From: Segatella maculosa DSM 19339 = JCM 15638
GTDB lineage: Bacteria > Bacteroidota > Bacteroidia > Bacteroidales > Bacteroidaceae
Assembly: GCF_000382385.1 (NCBI RefSeq)
Contig: NZ_KB908323.1
Span: forward strand, 6,440-70,439
Direction: 5' to 3'
Length of the DNA: 64,000 nucleotides
The first letter of the stretch is position 1; every line of letters begins with the position of its first letter. The notes beneath the pieces were generated by a model, which saw only the letters and a program-made list of their open reading frames with translations, did not search any database and was not told the origin of the DNA. Shown here one piece after another: positions 24,200 to 32,261 of this stretch. Both the position numbers and the translations under genes were made by a program.

Positions 24200-25120
24200 A
24201 TGGGAAATGACAATCTAAAGATACAGCTTGACAGTATTCAACGAATATTAATCTATTGCATTACTCAGACCTACAATGTGCTCATTGGAAATATTCTGAG
24301 AAAGAAGAGTTGTATTAGCAATGTACAACTTAAAGAGATGTTGCAAAAAGAATATATCCGAATAACTGACGAACTTTCTTCCATTTATCTGAATTACCCT
24401 GCTCTTGCGTGTGTGGAGGAGTATTACAACAATGATGACTTTTTGTGGGAAAGTACTTTCTTTGAATCACTGACCAAAGAACAAAAACAGAAATATAGCT
24501 CCTTCTCTGTATCTTCATTTGAATATGCGAGGTACATTGAGGCACGCACCTTATATAATGATGTCCTGCCAATGTTCTCGTATCTTGTTGATGCGATTCT
24601 ATATGAACGCTATGCAAAATACCTCATGGCAGAAATAGAACGCATTGAATTGACTGAGGTACAAACTGATCGGTCTCGCTCTTCAGTCTTGGTAAACGAT
24701 GAACCATGCGAGCAGAAAAAGAAACCTGTCATCGTTGGCAAAGGAACAAATCCATTTCAATCTGATTTTACAGATGAGCAAATTGAGATTCTTACCGCTT
24801 GCATCAACGAAATTCAATTATTTACAACTTGCATATCTCCTAAGATACTCAAAGATTTTTTTGCTTGTAAGCTAAAAGGTGCCCTGAAATCAAACAACAA
24901 CCGCCAGTTGGCGTATCTCATGCAAAGTCTTAATCTTCGAGGGTTCATTACTGATGAATGGCAATCTGCGATTGCTCGTAATGAACTTGTCTTGGGGAAA
25001 ACAAAAGATACACCACTGGCACGCACCGACCTTTCTACTGCAACAGACCAAGTCAACATGAAGCAGCCGAAAGGATGGGAAACCATTGATAAATACTTCA
25101 AACAACAGAAAAAAGGTTGA
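24200..25120 (+). CDS. Element-borne hypothetical protein
   Basis: 306 residues, soluble, no motif I recognise. A mostly helical N-terminal part (LKIQLDSIQRILIYCITQTYNVLIGNIL) is followed by a linker and a compact C-terminal region from about residue 195 (DFTDEQIEILTACINEIQLF...LAYLMQSLNLRGFI). It is the first gene inside the element, preceded by TATCTTTG at 24163-24170. I chose the ATG at 24200; an in-frame start at 24026 would lie over the arm-type repeats. Position suggests an element-specific accessory or regulatory gene, which is inference. Confidence 0.65.
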   Translation: MGNDNLKIQLDSIQRILIYCITQTYNVLIGNILRKKSCISNVQLKEMLQKEYIRITDELSSIYLNYPALACVEEYYNNDDFLWESTFFESLTKEQKQKYSSFSVSSFEYARYIEARTLYNDVLPMFSYLVDAILYERYAKYLMAEIERIELTEVQTDRSRSSVLVNDEPCEQKKKPVIVGKGTNPFQSDFTDEQIEILTACINEIQLFTTCISPKILKDFFACKLKGALKSNNNRQLAYLMQSLNLRGFITDEWQSAIARNELVLGKTKDTPLARTDLSTATDQVNMKQPKGWETIDKYFKQQKKG

Positions 25121-25202
25121 GCATAGGTTAATATCTCAAACATTGCTCAACGCCATTTACTTTTATCGTTTCTAATTTTGCCCTCGTTAACAAATAATTA
25201 GC

Positions 25203-25216
25203 GAAGGTGCACCTTC
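25203..25216. promoter_or_regulatory. Palindrome upstream of the excisionase-like gene
   Basis: GAAGGTGCACCTTC is a perfect 14-bp palindrome 29 bp before the ATG at 25245. Its centre resembles the GGTGTAC motif of the arm-type sites, so the same protein may bind both. A TAATTTTG -7 box lies upstream at 25173-25180. Confidence 0.5.
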
Positions 25217-25244
25217 ATATTGTTTAATTCAAAATGTTTTCAAT

Positions 25245-25538
25245 ATGAACAAGACATTAGAAACTCGAGTTGAAGAACTCGAACAAATGGTATTCATGAA
25301 TAAGAACGTGCTGAGTTTTGAAGAAGCCAGCAGGTTCTTAAACCTCTCAAAGAGTTATCTCTACAAACTCACATCAGGCAATTTGATACCGCATTACAAG
25401 CCACAAGGTAAGATGCTTTATTTTGAGAAAGCAGAACTCGAAGCATGGCTGCGTCAGAATCCTATCAAGACTTCTGCGCAAATAGCCCAAGAAGCACAGA
25501 GATATATTATGGGTAACAAACCTTTAATGCAGAAGTAA
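25245..25538 (+). CDS. Excisionase-like helix-turn-helix protein
   Basis: 97 residues. A short coiled-coil start (LETRVEELEQMVF) is followed by a MerR/Xis-type winged HTH, LSFEEASRFLNLSKSYLYKLTSGNLIPHYKPQGKMLYFEKAELEAWL (residues 20-66). This architecture is standard for the HTH gene that precedes the helicase in NBU-like elements, where related proteins act in excision or gene control. It lies 4 bp before the helicase remnant. A decayed relative of this gene exists just outside the element at about 40.5 kb. Confidence 0.85.
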   Translation: MNKTLETRVEELEQMVFMNKNVLSFEEASRFLNLSKSYLYKLTSGNLIPHYKPQGKMLYFEKAELEAWLRQNPIKTSAQIAQEAQRYIMGNKPLMQK

Positions 25539-25542
25539 GGCT

Positions 25543-25960
25543 ATGGAAAACGAGAATTTCATTCATGTTGGCACAACATTGCACAAGATTGTGAACCAAC
25601 CTCGTATTAATGGTGGCTTTGTCAAGAAGCGTATTGTGTGGAACAATGAAACGCTACGGCAGGACTATGGTAAGGACTTTATTGCCACTGTCCCGAAGTA
25701 CGATGGTTTCTGTACCGTACCTAACCACGTGAACTATCAACCAGTGGTTGACAAGTTTCTGAATCTCTACGAGGCGATAGGACACCAACCAAAAGAAGGA
25801 GAGTTCCTACACATCGAATCCCTGATAAAGCATATCTTTGGGGAACAATGCGAGTTGAGCATGGATTACTTGCAATTGCTCTATCTCCAACCCGTGCAGA
25901 AACTCCCCATTCTCCTGATGGTGCCAGATGAATACAAGATAGAGAAAAACACTCAGCTTG
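25543..25960 (+). pseudogene. Truncated helicase/primase-like gene
   Basis: The first ~125 residues (HVGTTLHKIVNQPRINGGFV, ETLRQDYGKDF, VPKYDGFCTVPNHVNY, LYLQPVQKLPILLMV) match the N-terminus of the superfamily III-like helicase (DUF5906 type) of Bacteroides mobile elements, as I remember it. The sequence departs just where the P-loop (normally ExxxTGKSTF) should begin, at about 25920. The reading frame then runs on to a stop at 26034 through unrelated DNA that overlaps the opposite-strand gene. No Walker A, Walker B or later domain exists, so the product cannot be a working helicase. Confidence 0.75.
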
Positions 25961-25971
25961 GTAAATTAAAG

Positions 25972-26535
25972 CTATTCCACTTCTTGTACATCATTCTCAT
26001 GCATCTTCTTATTAGCCTTTATCAATTGATCTGAACTTATTTCGTCCACATTTTCCTTAGGTGTCCCAACTTCTTTATCGACGCTATTTACTTCCACCTC
26101 TTCATCTCTATTGTCATCTGATGGTTCAATATTCTCTTCTTCCTCTGTGTTCTCGTTTTCCTCGGGTGTCGTTTCCTGCATTAAAACTGGTTGTTGTTCC
26201 TCGACTGTAGCGTCATCTTGATAATTACGCTTCTCATTCAGTTCAATCGCATCTTTCTTACTTTTCTCTTTCGATATATTGGGGACATATTTATGGATGC
26301 AATAAGCTAAGATAGCCCCCAAAATAAGAGTTCCTAAACAACCCAACTTACTCAAGATGTTCACTATAACGTGCCCGACGGGACCAAGAATGGAATTGAG
26401 AGGTGGGGCAATCATGTATAAAAATACTTGAAACAATCCCCTTGGTCTCAGTCTGTTACCACATTCCGAACAGGTATTCGATTCCTCAATGTCATTAAAG
26501 CTGCCGCATATTGGGCATTTTACAATTCTTCCCAT
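25972..26535 (-). CDS. Zinc-ribbon membrane protein with acidic tail
   Basis: 187 residues. An N-terminal zinc ribbon (CPICG...CSECG, residues 8-27) is followed by hydrophobic stretches (about 33-50 and 58-83) and a strongly acidic, probably disordered C-terminal tail (residues ~105-175). I do not recognise the family. It is the last gene of a three-gene cassette, 59 bp after the middle gene. Zinc-ribbon plus transmembrane proteins of this kind often sense or scaffold at the membrane; no function is claimed. Confidence 0.6.
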   Translation of the reverse strand: MGRIVKCPICGSFNDIEESNTCSECGNRLRPRGLFQVFLYMIAPPLNSILGPVGHVIVNILSKLGCLGTLILGAILAYCIHKYVPNISKEKSKKDAIELNEKRNYQDDATVEEQQPVLMQETTPEENENTEEEENIEPSDDNRDEEVEVNSVDKEVGTPKENVDEISSDQLIKANKKMHENDVQEVE

Positions 26536-26594
26536 ATTATAAAGTCAATGTTTATCGTTAATGTTGAATAGGGTTTGTATAACAATTCCTTATA

Positions 26595-27269
26595 CTACTT
26601 TTCTTCTTCAGAATCATGGAATTTCTCAATATTTCCTATAGTTACCCGTCCATCTGAATATAACTTGAGAGTCGCTTTCTTCATTATATTATAATCGTAG
26701 ACGGTGTATATTTTCAAATCCTCTATCTGCTCTACAAACTTATATTTTAAGATGGGCATTCTAATTTCGCTGGAAATATCGGATAGGTAAAGAATCCAAA
26801 ATGCGTGTGTTTCATTGCTTGTAAGCGATAATCCAAGTCGTTCATTACAGTATTTTTCAACTTCACTCATGGGGTATCTTTCCTTACCTCCCATATAGCT
26901 ATGGAAGTCGGCGATAAGCTCAGGATTATCTGCTGCTAAATAGCCATGCCCCTTTTCTTTCATCTTTGCTAACACATCAGAAAATACGTAGCCTCTCGTG
27001 TCTAAATACATTTCAGGGCGAGGATAATATTTATTGTAGCTCGTTATATTATCGTATAATCCTCTATCAAACTTATTGAGATAAGCATTGATAGCCTCCT
27101 TATCAATAAAATAACATATGCAAAGCTCTTTTGCGCTTTCATCCGGTTCCATACTGTACTTGTGACTCTCTACTGATCTGAGAAATTCTTCTGCAATAAA
27201 AGCGACAATCATAAACCCAAAGATGGAACCAACGATTATTCCAATCCATTTTAGAACCTGCTTTATCAT
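26595..27269 (-). CDS. Membrane-anchored hypothetical protein
   Basis: 224 residues from the ATG at 27269. One N-terminal membrane helix (VLKWIGIIVGSIFGFMIVAFIA) anchors a soluble domain with no motif I recognise; the C-terminus has KATLKLYSDGRVTIG. I chose 27269 because its ATG overlaps the stop of the preceding gene as ATGA, a classic coupling arrangement; a start at 27290 is possible. Middle gene of the cassette that replaces part of the element's mobilization block. Confidence 0.6.
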   Translation of the reverse strand: MIKQVLKWIGIIVGSIFGFMIVAFIAEEFLRSVESHKYSMEPDESAKELCICYFIDKEAINAYLNKFDRGLYDNITSYNKYYPRPEMYLDTRGYVFSDVLAKMKEKGHGYLAADNPELIADFHSYMGGKERYPMSEVEKYCNERLGLSLTSNETHAFWILYLSDISSEIRMPILKYKFVEQIEDLKIYTVYDYNIMKKATLKLYSDGRVTIGNIEKFHDSEEEK

Positions 27270-27550
27270 AGTTCTTCTTTTTTCTTCCACAACTGTACCT
27301 CATTCATTCTCCCAAATACATTCTCCGATAAAGTCCGTCCATTCTTCTTTATCTTCAATCTATCCATGTAAGTAGATAAGAAACGGCCAATGGCAGCATG
27401 TTCTTTGTGTATATCCGATGGAGAATCACGTAGAATATCGTTTAGATAGGCTCCACCTTTCGTTGCATTGAACTTTTGAATAAAATCATGAGAGCTGAAT
27501 GAATTCTCCATCTTCTCAATAACCTCTTTCGCTTGTTGAACTGTAATCAT
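27266..27550 (-). CDS. 94-residue hypothetical protein heading the cassette
   Basis: 94 residues, soluble, mostly helical (VQQAKEVIEKMENSF, HAAIGRFLSTYMDRLKIKKNGRTLSENVFGRM). No family recognised. The TGA overlaps the next gene's ATG, so the two are translationally coupled. Its upstream leader would contain the long inverted repeat 27639-27756 if transcription starts at the TATCTTTG box on the minus strand at 27825-27818. A toxin-antitoxin or membrane-defence role would be guesswork. Confidence 0.6.
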   Translation of the reverse strand: MITVQQAKEVIEKMENSFSSHDFIQKFNATKGGAYLNDILRDSPSDIHKEHAAIGRFLSTYMDRLKIKKNGRTLSENVFGRMNEVQLWKKKEEL

Positions 27551-27638
27551 TATTATTGTTTAGTTTGTTTTCGTCCTCCAGTCCCATAAGGGCGATTTAT
27601 AAAATGCAGAAGCGTGGAACTGACTATGCCCACGTTCT

Positions 27639-27756
27639 AAGTTGAAGGTCCTGAGAAAACCCTGTGTACAAATGTAGTAATAGTAGCCCACGCTATAGCG
27701 TGAGAACCACTATGCTATCCCTGTACACATTTGAAAGTTTCTCAGGTTTTCAACTT
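27639..27756. repeat. Long interrupted inverted repeat with inner palindrome
   Basis: The outer arms AAGTTGAAGGTCCTGAGAAA (27639-27658) and TTTCTCAGGTTTTCAACTT (27738-27756) pair with few mismatches. Inside are near-direct copies CCCTGTGTACAAATG (27660-27674) and CCCTGTACACATTTG (27719-27733) and a perfect 14-bp palindrome CACGCTATAGCGTG (27689-27702). No coding potential. It could be a recombination site, an element end or a structured leader for the cassette. The rest of the 414-bp gap holds promoter boxes pointing both ways. Confidence 0.7.
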
Positions 27757-27898
27757 ACAAGATAAGCATAACGCTTCTTCTTTTCCAACGATGTCATGTG
27801 CCTTTAAAAAGGACACGATACAAAGATAATCAATTTATCTTGAAAGGTTATCCGAAAGGTAACATTTTTCAGCAAAATAGTGCTATCTCATTCAAAAA

Positions 27899-27930
27899 TT
27901 GCAATATACAAAAACAATTGTTTATCTTTG
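27899..27930 (+). promoter_or_regulatory. Promoter of the DUF6078-like gene
   Basis: TTG (27899-27901), a 21-bp spacer and TATCTTTG (27923-27930), about 35 bp before the ATG at 27965. Confidence 0.55.
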
Positions 27931-27964
27931 TATTCTGTCAGAACAAACCATTTAAAACAACAAC

Positions 27965-28426
27965 ATGATGACCCTCGAAGAATACACCCAATTAGATGCC
28001 GACTTCGCCCATTGCAGCGGCGAACATTGCGAACGGGCAAACGAATGCCTGCGCCACACCGCCCACAAGATGCTCGCGAAGAACACACGAGATTGTTATA
28101 TGATGACCAATCCCAACGTGATAACAGGCAACCGGTCGTGCCCGCTCTTCATACCCGACCGCCGAGAACGCTACGCATGGGGCATCTCCCGCATCTTCGA
28201 CAACGTGCGCGCCGCCGACCTGCGCGGCGTCCGACTGGGCGTCATGCAATGCTTCGGCTCGGCCACCTATTACCACGTCAAGGAGCAACTCCGCGCCATC
28301 ACCGAGGAAGAGCAACAGGACATCCGAGAAGCCTTTACCGAAAGGGGATACGACGGCCAAAGCATCGAGTTCGACCGCTATGAAGAACATTACCCTGCAC
28401 TCATGCGTATGAAGCACTACAAGTAG
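27965..28426 (+). CDS. DUF6078-like cysteine-containing protein
   Basis: 153 residues. The N-terminus has a cysteine pattern that may bind a metal (FAHCSGEHCERANECLRH and, further on, GNRSCPLF); the rest is soluble and helical. It resembles the family annotated DUF6078 in Prevotella and Bacteroides; the name is from memory. Base composition is clearly GC-rich and host-like, unlike its AT-rich neighbours in the element, so it was probably picked up from a host-type chromosome. It has its own promoter. Starts ATG ATG at 27965/27968. Confidence 0.65.
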   Translation: MMTLEEYTQLDADFAHCSGEHCERANECLRHTAHKMLAKNTRDCYMMTNPNVITGNRSCPLFIPDRRERYAWGISRIFDNVRAADLRGVRLGVMQCFGSATYYHVKEQLRAITEEEQQDIREAFTERGYDGQSIEFDRYEEHYPALMRMKHYK

Positions 28427-28465
28427 GCCTCACCCCAGCCTCTCCCTTATGCCTCTTCCTTCATT

Positions 28466-28629
28466 CATATAAGCCATACAGTATCACTCATATCAGCCAT
28501 ACAGTATTGTTTATATAAGCCTTTCCGTATTATACACGTTTGTATAAGTAATTATACAGGCGTGTATAACTAATTATACAGATTTGTATAGTAAATTATA
28601 CAAACGTGTATAATTCCGCTGATATAGGC
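28466..28629. repeat. Iteron-like array, period 22-23 bp
   Basis: The second half has four units starting GTATAA/GTATAG at 28542, 28564, 28586 and 28608, exactly 22 bp apart, each with TAATTATACA-type sequence. The first half has CATATAAGCCATACAGTAT-type units at 28466, 28489 and about 28511. The whole stretch therefore repeats every 22-23 bp over about seven units. It is AT-rich and lies between the DUF6078-like gene and the relaxase remnant. Iterons of this size bind replication initiators or regulators in plasmids and elements; none is proven here. Confidence 0.7.
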
Positions 28630-28704
28630 CGCGGAGAGCATCGTATACAGTATATGGACTGTTGTATATAAACATATTGGTGAAGACTGTTGAAGGCATG
28701 AGTT

Positions 28705-29379
28705 ACTCGTGAATATATGGAGAAGATGGAGATTAAAGATACGCAGTACATTATCGGGCTTCCTTTCGATAAGGAGCACCCACATGTTCATATCGCTTTC
28801 AATCGGATAGACAATAACGGTAAGACCATTTCTGACCGTAACGACAGGTTCAAAAGTGAGAAGATTTGCAAAGAACTGACCGCCAAATACGGTTTATACT
28901 TCGCTGATGGCAAGGAGAAAGTCAAGGAGTATCGTTTAAAAGAACCTGACAAGACCAAATATGAAATCTATCAGACGTTGAAAGCAGAGATTGCTCAGTG
29001 CAGGAATTGGAAAGCCTTACTTGCTCATTTGAAAAAGCAGGATATTGGTGTCCGTTTCAAGTACAAAGGCAACTCACAGGAAGTGCAGGGGATTATTTTT
29101 GAAAAGAACGGCTATCATTTCAATGGCTCTAAAGTGGATAGGGGTTTCAGTTATTCCAAGATAGACTTTGCCCTACAACAGAATAATAGAGAAAACGAAC
29201 AGCAGATGCAAGGAACGATAAATCTTGTATCTAATGTTGCAAGTGTTACAAGCGAAATTACCAACGACCTCATAGAAGGAGGATTGGGATTATTCCGGAC
29301 TCATGGCACTGTCCCTGCGGAGGTTTATAACACACTTGATAAAAAGAAGAAAAAGAAAAAACGTAAAATACATTTATAA
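28705..29379 (+). pseudogene. 5'-truncated MobA-type relaxase
   Basis: The frame begins abruptly with (REY)MEKMEIKDTQYIIG and continues through HPHVHIAFNRIDNNGKTISDRNDRFKSEKICKELTAKYGL, the histidine-triad metal motif and following block of Bacteroides relaxases (BmgA-like, PF03432). A stop codon lies five codons upstream of the ATG at 28717. Homologues have roughly 100 more N-terminal residues, including the nicking tyrosine, which are missing here. The rest reaches the normal C-terminus (poly-lysine KKKKKKKRK). The product can at most bind DNA and cannot start transfer. Confidence 0.8.
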
Positions 29380-29381
29380 CT

Positions 29382-30029
29382 ATGGCAGATAATAATACAT
29401 TTGTCCTCTTTGAGGAAATCAAAAACAAACTGGAGACAATTTACAGGGAGCTAAAGGAGTTGAAAGAAAAGGAGAATGGTTCTGTTTCCCTCCCTGTTCA
29501 ATCTACACTAGCACAAAGTGATGAGCAGAAAGAACAGGAATTGCTCAATCAGTATGAACAGCGAACAAAAGAAGTGATTAACAGGTATATTGGTGTGCAA
29601 GTGCGCATCAAGGACGAGGAGGCTAAATCCATGGACAAATTGGTAGCAAGTGTCTTGACCATGCTGCACGAGTGGCAGGAACAGAAAGAGCATCCACAAC
29701 CGCAGGAACAGATTCACAGGCACAGCTTTGACATCAAGTCATCGAAAGTCTTTACTACTGTGGTAGCAGTATCTGTCCTTTGTTTTGTTTCTTTGGTCGG
29801 CAATTACTTCTTATGGCAAAGCAAGCAGCAATACAAGGACGATGCCTTGAAGTTCCGTATCATCAGAGTATGGCGAGGTTGCAGCTCCAAGGATATTCTA
29901 TGGCTCAACGATGTGTTTGATATTCATCGCAATGAAAACACAATCAGAAAAATTAAGAAGGCAACTGATAGTTACGAGATGGAATTGAAGCAAAAGGCAG
30001 ATAGCTTGATGCAAATGAAATTGAAATAA
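29382..30029 (+). CDS. Coiled-coil membrane protein downstream of the relaxase
   Basis: 215 residues: an N-terminal coiled coil rich in Glu/Lys/Gln (residues 8-105), one membrane helix (VFTTVVAVSVLCFVSLVGNYFLW, about 120-142) and a C-terminal helical part. It starts 2 bp after the relaxase stop. Proteins of this kind commonly follow the relaxase gene in NBU-like elements and are thought to assist mobilization; I do not know a named family. Full-length in appearance, with a strong terminator after it. Confidence 0.7.
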   Translation: MADNNTFVLFEEIKNKLETIYRELKELKEKENGSVSLPVQSTLAQSDEQKEQELLNQYEQRTKEVINRYIGVQVRIKDEEAKSMDKLVASVLTMLHEWQEQKEHPQPQEQIHRHSFDIKSSKVFTTVVAVSVLCFVSLVGNYFLWQSKQQYKDDALKFRIIRVWRGCSSKDILWLNDVFDIHRNENTIRKIKKATDSYEMELKQKADSLMQMKLK

Positions 30030-30041
30030 CCCTATATGAGG

Positions 30042-30076
30042 CAAGCCCAACCAAAATTCTCGCTTGGTTGGGCTTG
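30042..30076. terminator. Terminator between the mobilization remnant and the defence operon
   Basis: Perfect 13-bp arms CAAGCCCAACCAA (30042-30054) and TTGGTTGGGCTTG (30064-30076). It lies between two convergent transcription units and probably serves both. Confidence 0.75.
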
Positions 30077-30087
30077 TGCGCTACATC

Positions 30088-31632
30088 TTAATCTATGATT
30101 TCCCAAAAGCCACCATTATCTGGTCCAACACGACGGAGGTACTTGTTACGCATATATTCGATGTTACGCATGATAGAGGTGGCACTAATTCCTACGGCTG
30201 CAGCAAGTTCTATCTTGGTAATATAAGGATTTTCAGCCATTAATTGCAAGATGGAAATACGATTTGATGTTAATTTATCACCATTTTCTAATGCTTTGGC
30301 TACAACTTTCTCTACTATTACCTTTCGTTTATTAGTCGCCTTGATTTGCTTATCAGTCACCATATCAGATACCTTTGGCTGTTCATCAGTCACCTTTTCA
30401 GATACCTTTAGGTAATTATCAGTCACCTTGTCCGTATTCTCTTTCACAGACACCTCTTGCTCCGACACAACCTTCGGCACTGTGATTTTTAAAATAAAAT
30501 CATCAAGATGGAAGGATAAATGTGATGTACCATTGGCTTCCAACTCCCTACACATGCGATCTACACCTTCACCAAACTCCTTTACAAAGTCGTATGCTTT
30601 AAGAAATTGGGCTATTTTAGGATTTCGTGAAAAATGTGTATGGCGAATATTTGAAGGCTTGACCGTTCCGGGTAATCTACCGGGCGACTCAAATACCAAA
30701 CGATTGTCAAACATCTTGATTTGTATTTCCGTGCCCTTGATATTGTAAGCACGGTGGCAGCAAGCGTTGACAACTATCTCTTGAATCACAAACTTAGGAT
30801 AATCTCTATGGGTCACGAACCGACCATGCTGCCCAAGGAATGTGTGCTCCTCTACTTGAGTTTCAAGATAAGCTATCGTGGCTTTCACCTGATCAAGTAT
30901 CGTTCCTTCAAAAGTTACGTCCTTAATAACATTCATCTCTGCACCCACTCGCTCCTCTGTACCTTTATAGCGGATGAAGCGAGTGCGTCCACGAGGAAAG
31001 AACTTTTGAGGATATTTACCAAACAACAGGACACAAGCCACACTGACTTGCTCCTCTCCCTTTGAATTGGTAGTCATGAAGTCATTATTCTCATGTAGAT
31101 ATTGCTTTGCTGATTTGGTATAACCAATTAATTCTGTATATCTTTCTACAGCAGCCATATCAATGTCATCAACCATAGCACCATACACAGCCGTATCCTC
31201 ATAGTAGCGCTCTCCCTTATCGTACATCAATTGTATGCGTTCTTCAAAAGACAGCTTTCTACTTTTATCGCCAACACGCATATAAGCTTCATCCACTTGA
31301 TTGGCATGTAGCTCAGAACTCGCAGGGATATACATTAACAAGATATGGTTGTCGTTCCCACCCTTATCAGTACAAGGTACCAAATCGGTGGTAATAGGCA
31401 CAGAAGGATTGCAGAAATCCAAAGGAACACGCAACAACTCATTCAATTTCTCCGTATGTTGATCCACGCCTTCTATCTTCCGAGTCTTGTCAGAAACTCC
31501 AATGGCGACAACCCCACCGTCAGCATTGGCAAATGCCACGATAGAAATAGCCAAAACTTTCGGTTCTATTTGAATGCTCTTGCAATCAAACGTCTGGTCT
31601 TCCTTGCGGGTTGTTATTTCTTGAATAGTCAT
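30088..31632 (-). CDS. AlbA/Schlafen-type putative DNA-binding ATPase
   Basis: 514 residues. An N-terminal AlbA_2 (Schlafen AAA_4, COG2865) domain is seen in FDCKSIQIEPKVLAISIVAFANADGGVVAIGVSD. A central RecG-C-like/HATPase_c_4 part contains FPRGRTRFIRYKGTE and VIQEIVVNACCHRAYNIKGTEIQIKMFDNRL...NPKIAQFLKAYDFVKEFGEGVDRM. A linker with imperfect KVTDxxxKVS repeats (about residues 398-430) leads to a winged helix (KIELAAAVGISATSIMRNIEYM). Such proteins are often annotated as putative regulators and appear in defence islands. It is the last gene of the restriction operon, 20 bp after vsr, so it may regulate or be an effector of that operon. Confidence 0.85.
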   Translation of the reverse strand: MTIQEITTRKEDQTFDCKSIQIEPKVLAISIVAFANADGGVVAIGVSDKTRKIEGVDQHTEKLNELLRVPLDFCNPSVPITTDLVPCTDKGGNDNHILLMYIPASSELHANQVDEAYMRVGDKSRKLSFEERIQLMYDKGERYYEDTAVYGAMVDDIDMAAVERYTELIGYTKSAKQYLHENNDFMTTNSKGEEQVSVACVLLFGKYPQKFFPRGRTRFIRYKGTEERVGAEMNVIKDVTFEGTILDQVKATIAYLETQVEEHTFLGQHGRFVTHRDYPKFVIQEIVVNACCHRAYNIKGTEIQIKMFDNRLVFESPGRLPGTVKPSNIRHTHFSRNPKIAQFLKAYDFVKEFGEGVDRMCRELEANGTSHLSFHLDDFILKITVPKVVSEQEVSVKENTDKVTDNYLKVSEKVTDEQPKVSDMVTDKQIKATNKRKVIVEKVVAKALENGDKLTSNRISILQLMAENPYITKIELAAAVGISATSIMRNIEYMRNKYLRRVGPDNGGFWEIID

Positions 31633-31652
31633 ATATTGTACAACGAATTCTT

Positions 31653-32174
31653 TTACCTCTTTGTTCTGTATCCATATTTATCTGTAATATCTTCCGCAGC
31701 CATTAATGGTTTTTCTTCAGGTATCTTGTACCTTTTTATGCTATGATCTTCCAGGAAAATGCTATTGAGTGTAAATATCAGGGATTCCAAAGTACATTCT
31801 CTTTGGGACGATTTCAATTCACATTCCCAGATTGTGATGCAGTGCCACCCCATTAAGGCTAGTTTGCGACACACTTCTCGGTCTCGTTCCTGATTCCGTC
31901 TGATCTTGTTTATCCAGAATTCTGTATTAGTTTTCGGTATTGTATAATACCTACACCCCTCATGCCCATGCCAGAAACATCCATTAACAAAAATACAGGT
32001 TCTGTATTTTCTCATCACGATGTCCGGTTTTCCAGGAAGCCGTGGATGATTCAGTCGATAGCGGTATCCATGTATCCACAGCCACTTGCGCACAACAACT
32101 TCTGGTTTTGTGTTCTTGCCGTGAATAGCTGCCATATTTTCATGGCGCTGTTGTGGGGTATGCGTGTCGCTCAT
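31653..32174 (-). CDS. vsr: Very short patch repair endonuclease
   Basis: 173 residues. Nicks next to T:G mismatches that arise when 5-methylcytosine deaminates. The Vsr signature is complete: MAAIHGKNTKPEVVVRKWLWIHGYRYRLN, the catalytic aspartate in LPGKPDIV (D51), the FVNGCFWHGHEGC zinc/histidine motif (62-74) and KIRRNQERD. It lies 87 bp after the HpaII-like endonuclease gene. Its pairing with two cytosine-C5 methyltransferases in one operon explains its presence: it protects the recognition sites from mutation. Confidence 0.97.
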   Translation of the reverse strand: MSDTHTPQQRHENMAAIHGKNTKPEVVVRKWLWIHGYRYRLNHPRLPGKPDIVMRKYRTCIFVNGCFWHGHEGCRYYTIPKTNTEFWINKIRRNQERDREVCRKLALMGWHCITIWECELKSSQRECTLESLIFTLNSIFLEDHSIKRYKIPEEKPLMAAEDITDKYGYRTKR

Positions 32175-32261
32175 AGACCTTCTATAAAACGCTTGTTGAT
32201 AGATACTTATTCATTCCTTTTTCGTAGGAGTGTAAAAATATACGGCATCGGATGGGCATGA

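Noticed and set aside
27880..28383. Arg/His-rich plus-strand frame overlapping the DUF6078-like gene
   Set aside because: It is an out-of-frame reading of a GC-rich gene; the frame starting at 27965 has a promoter and a family-like sequence.
28466..28629. CRISPR array
   Set aside because: The period of 22 bp is too short for repeat plus spacer and all units resemble each other throughout.
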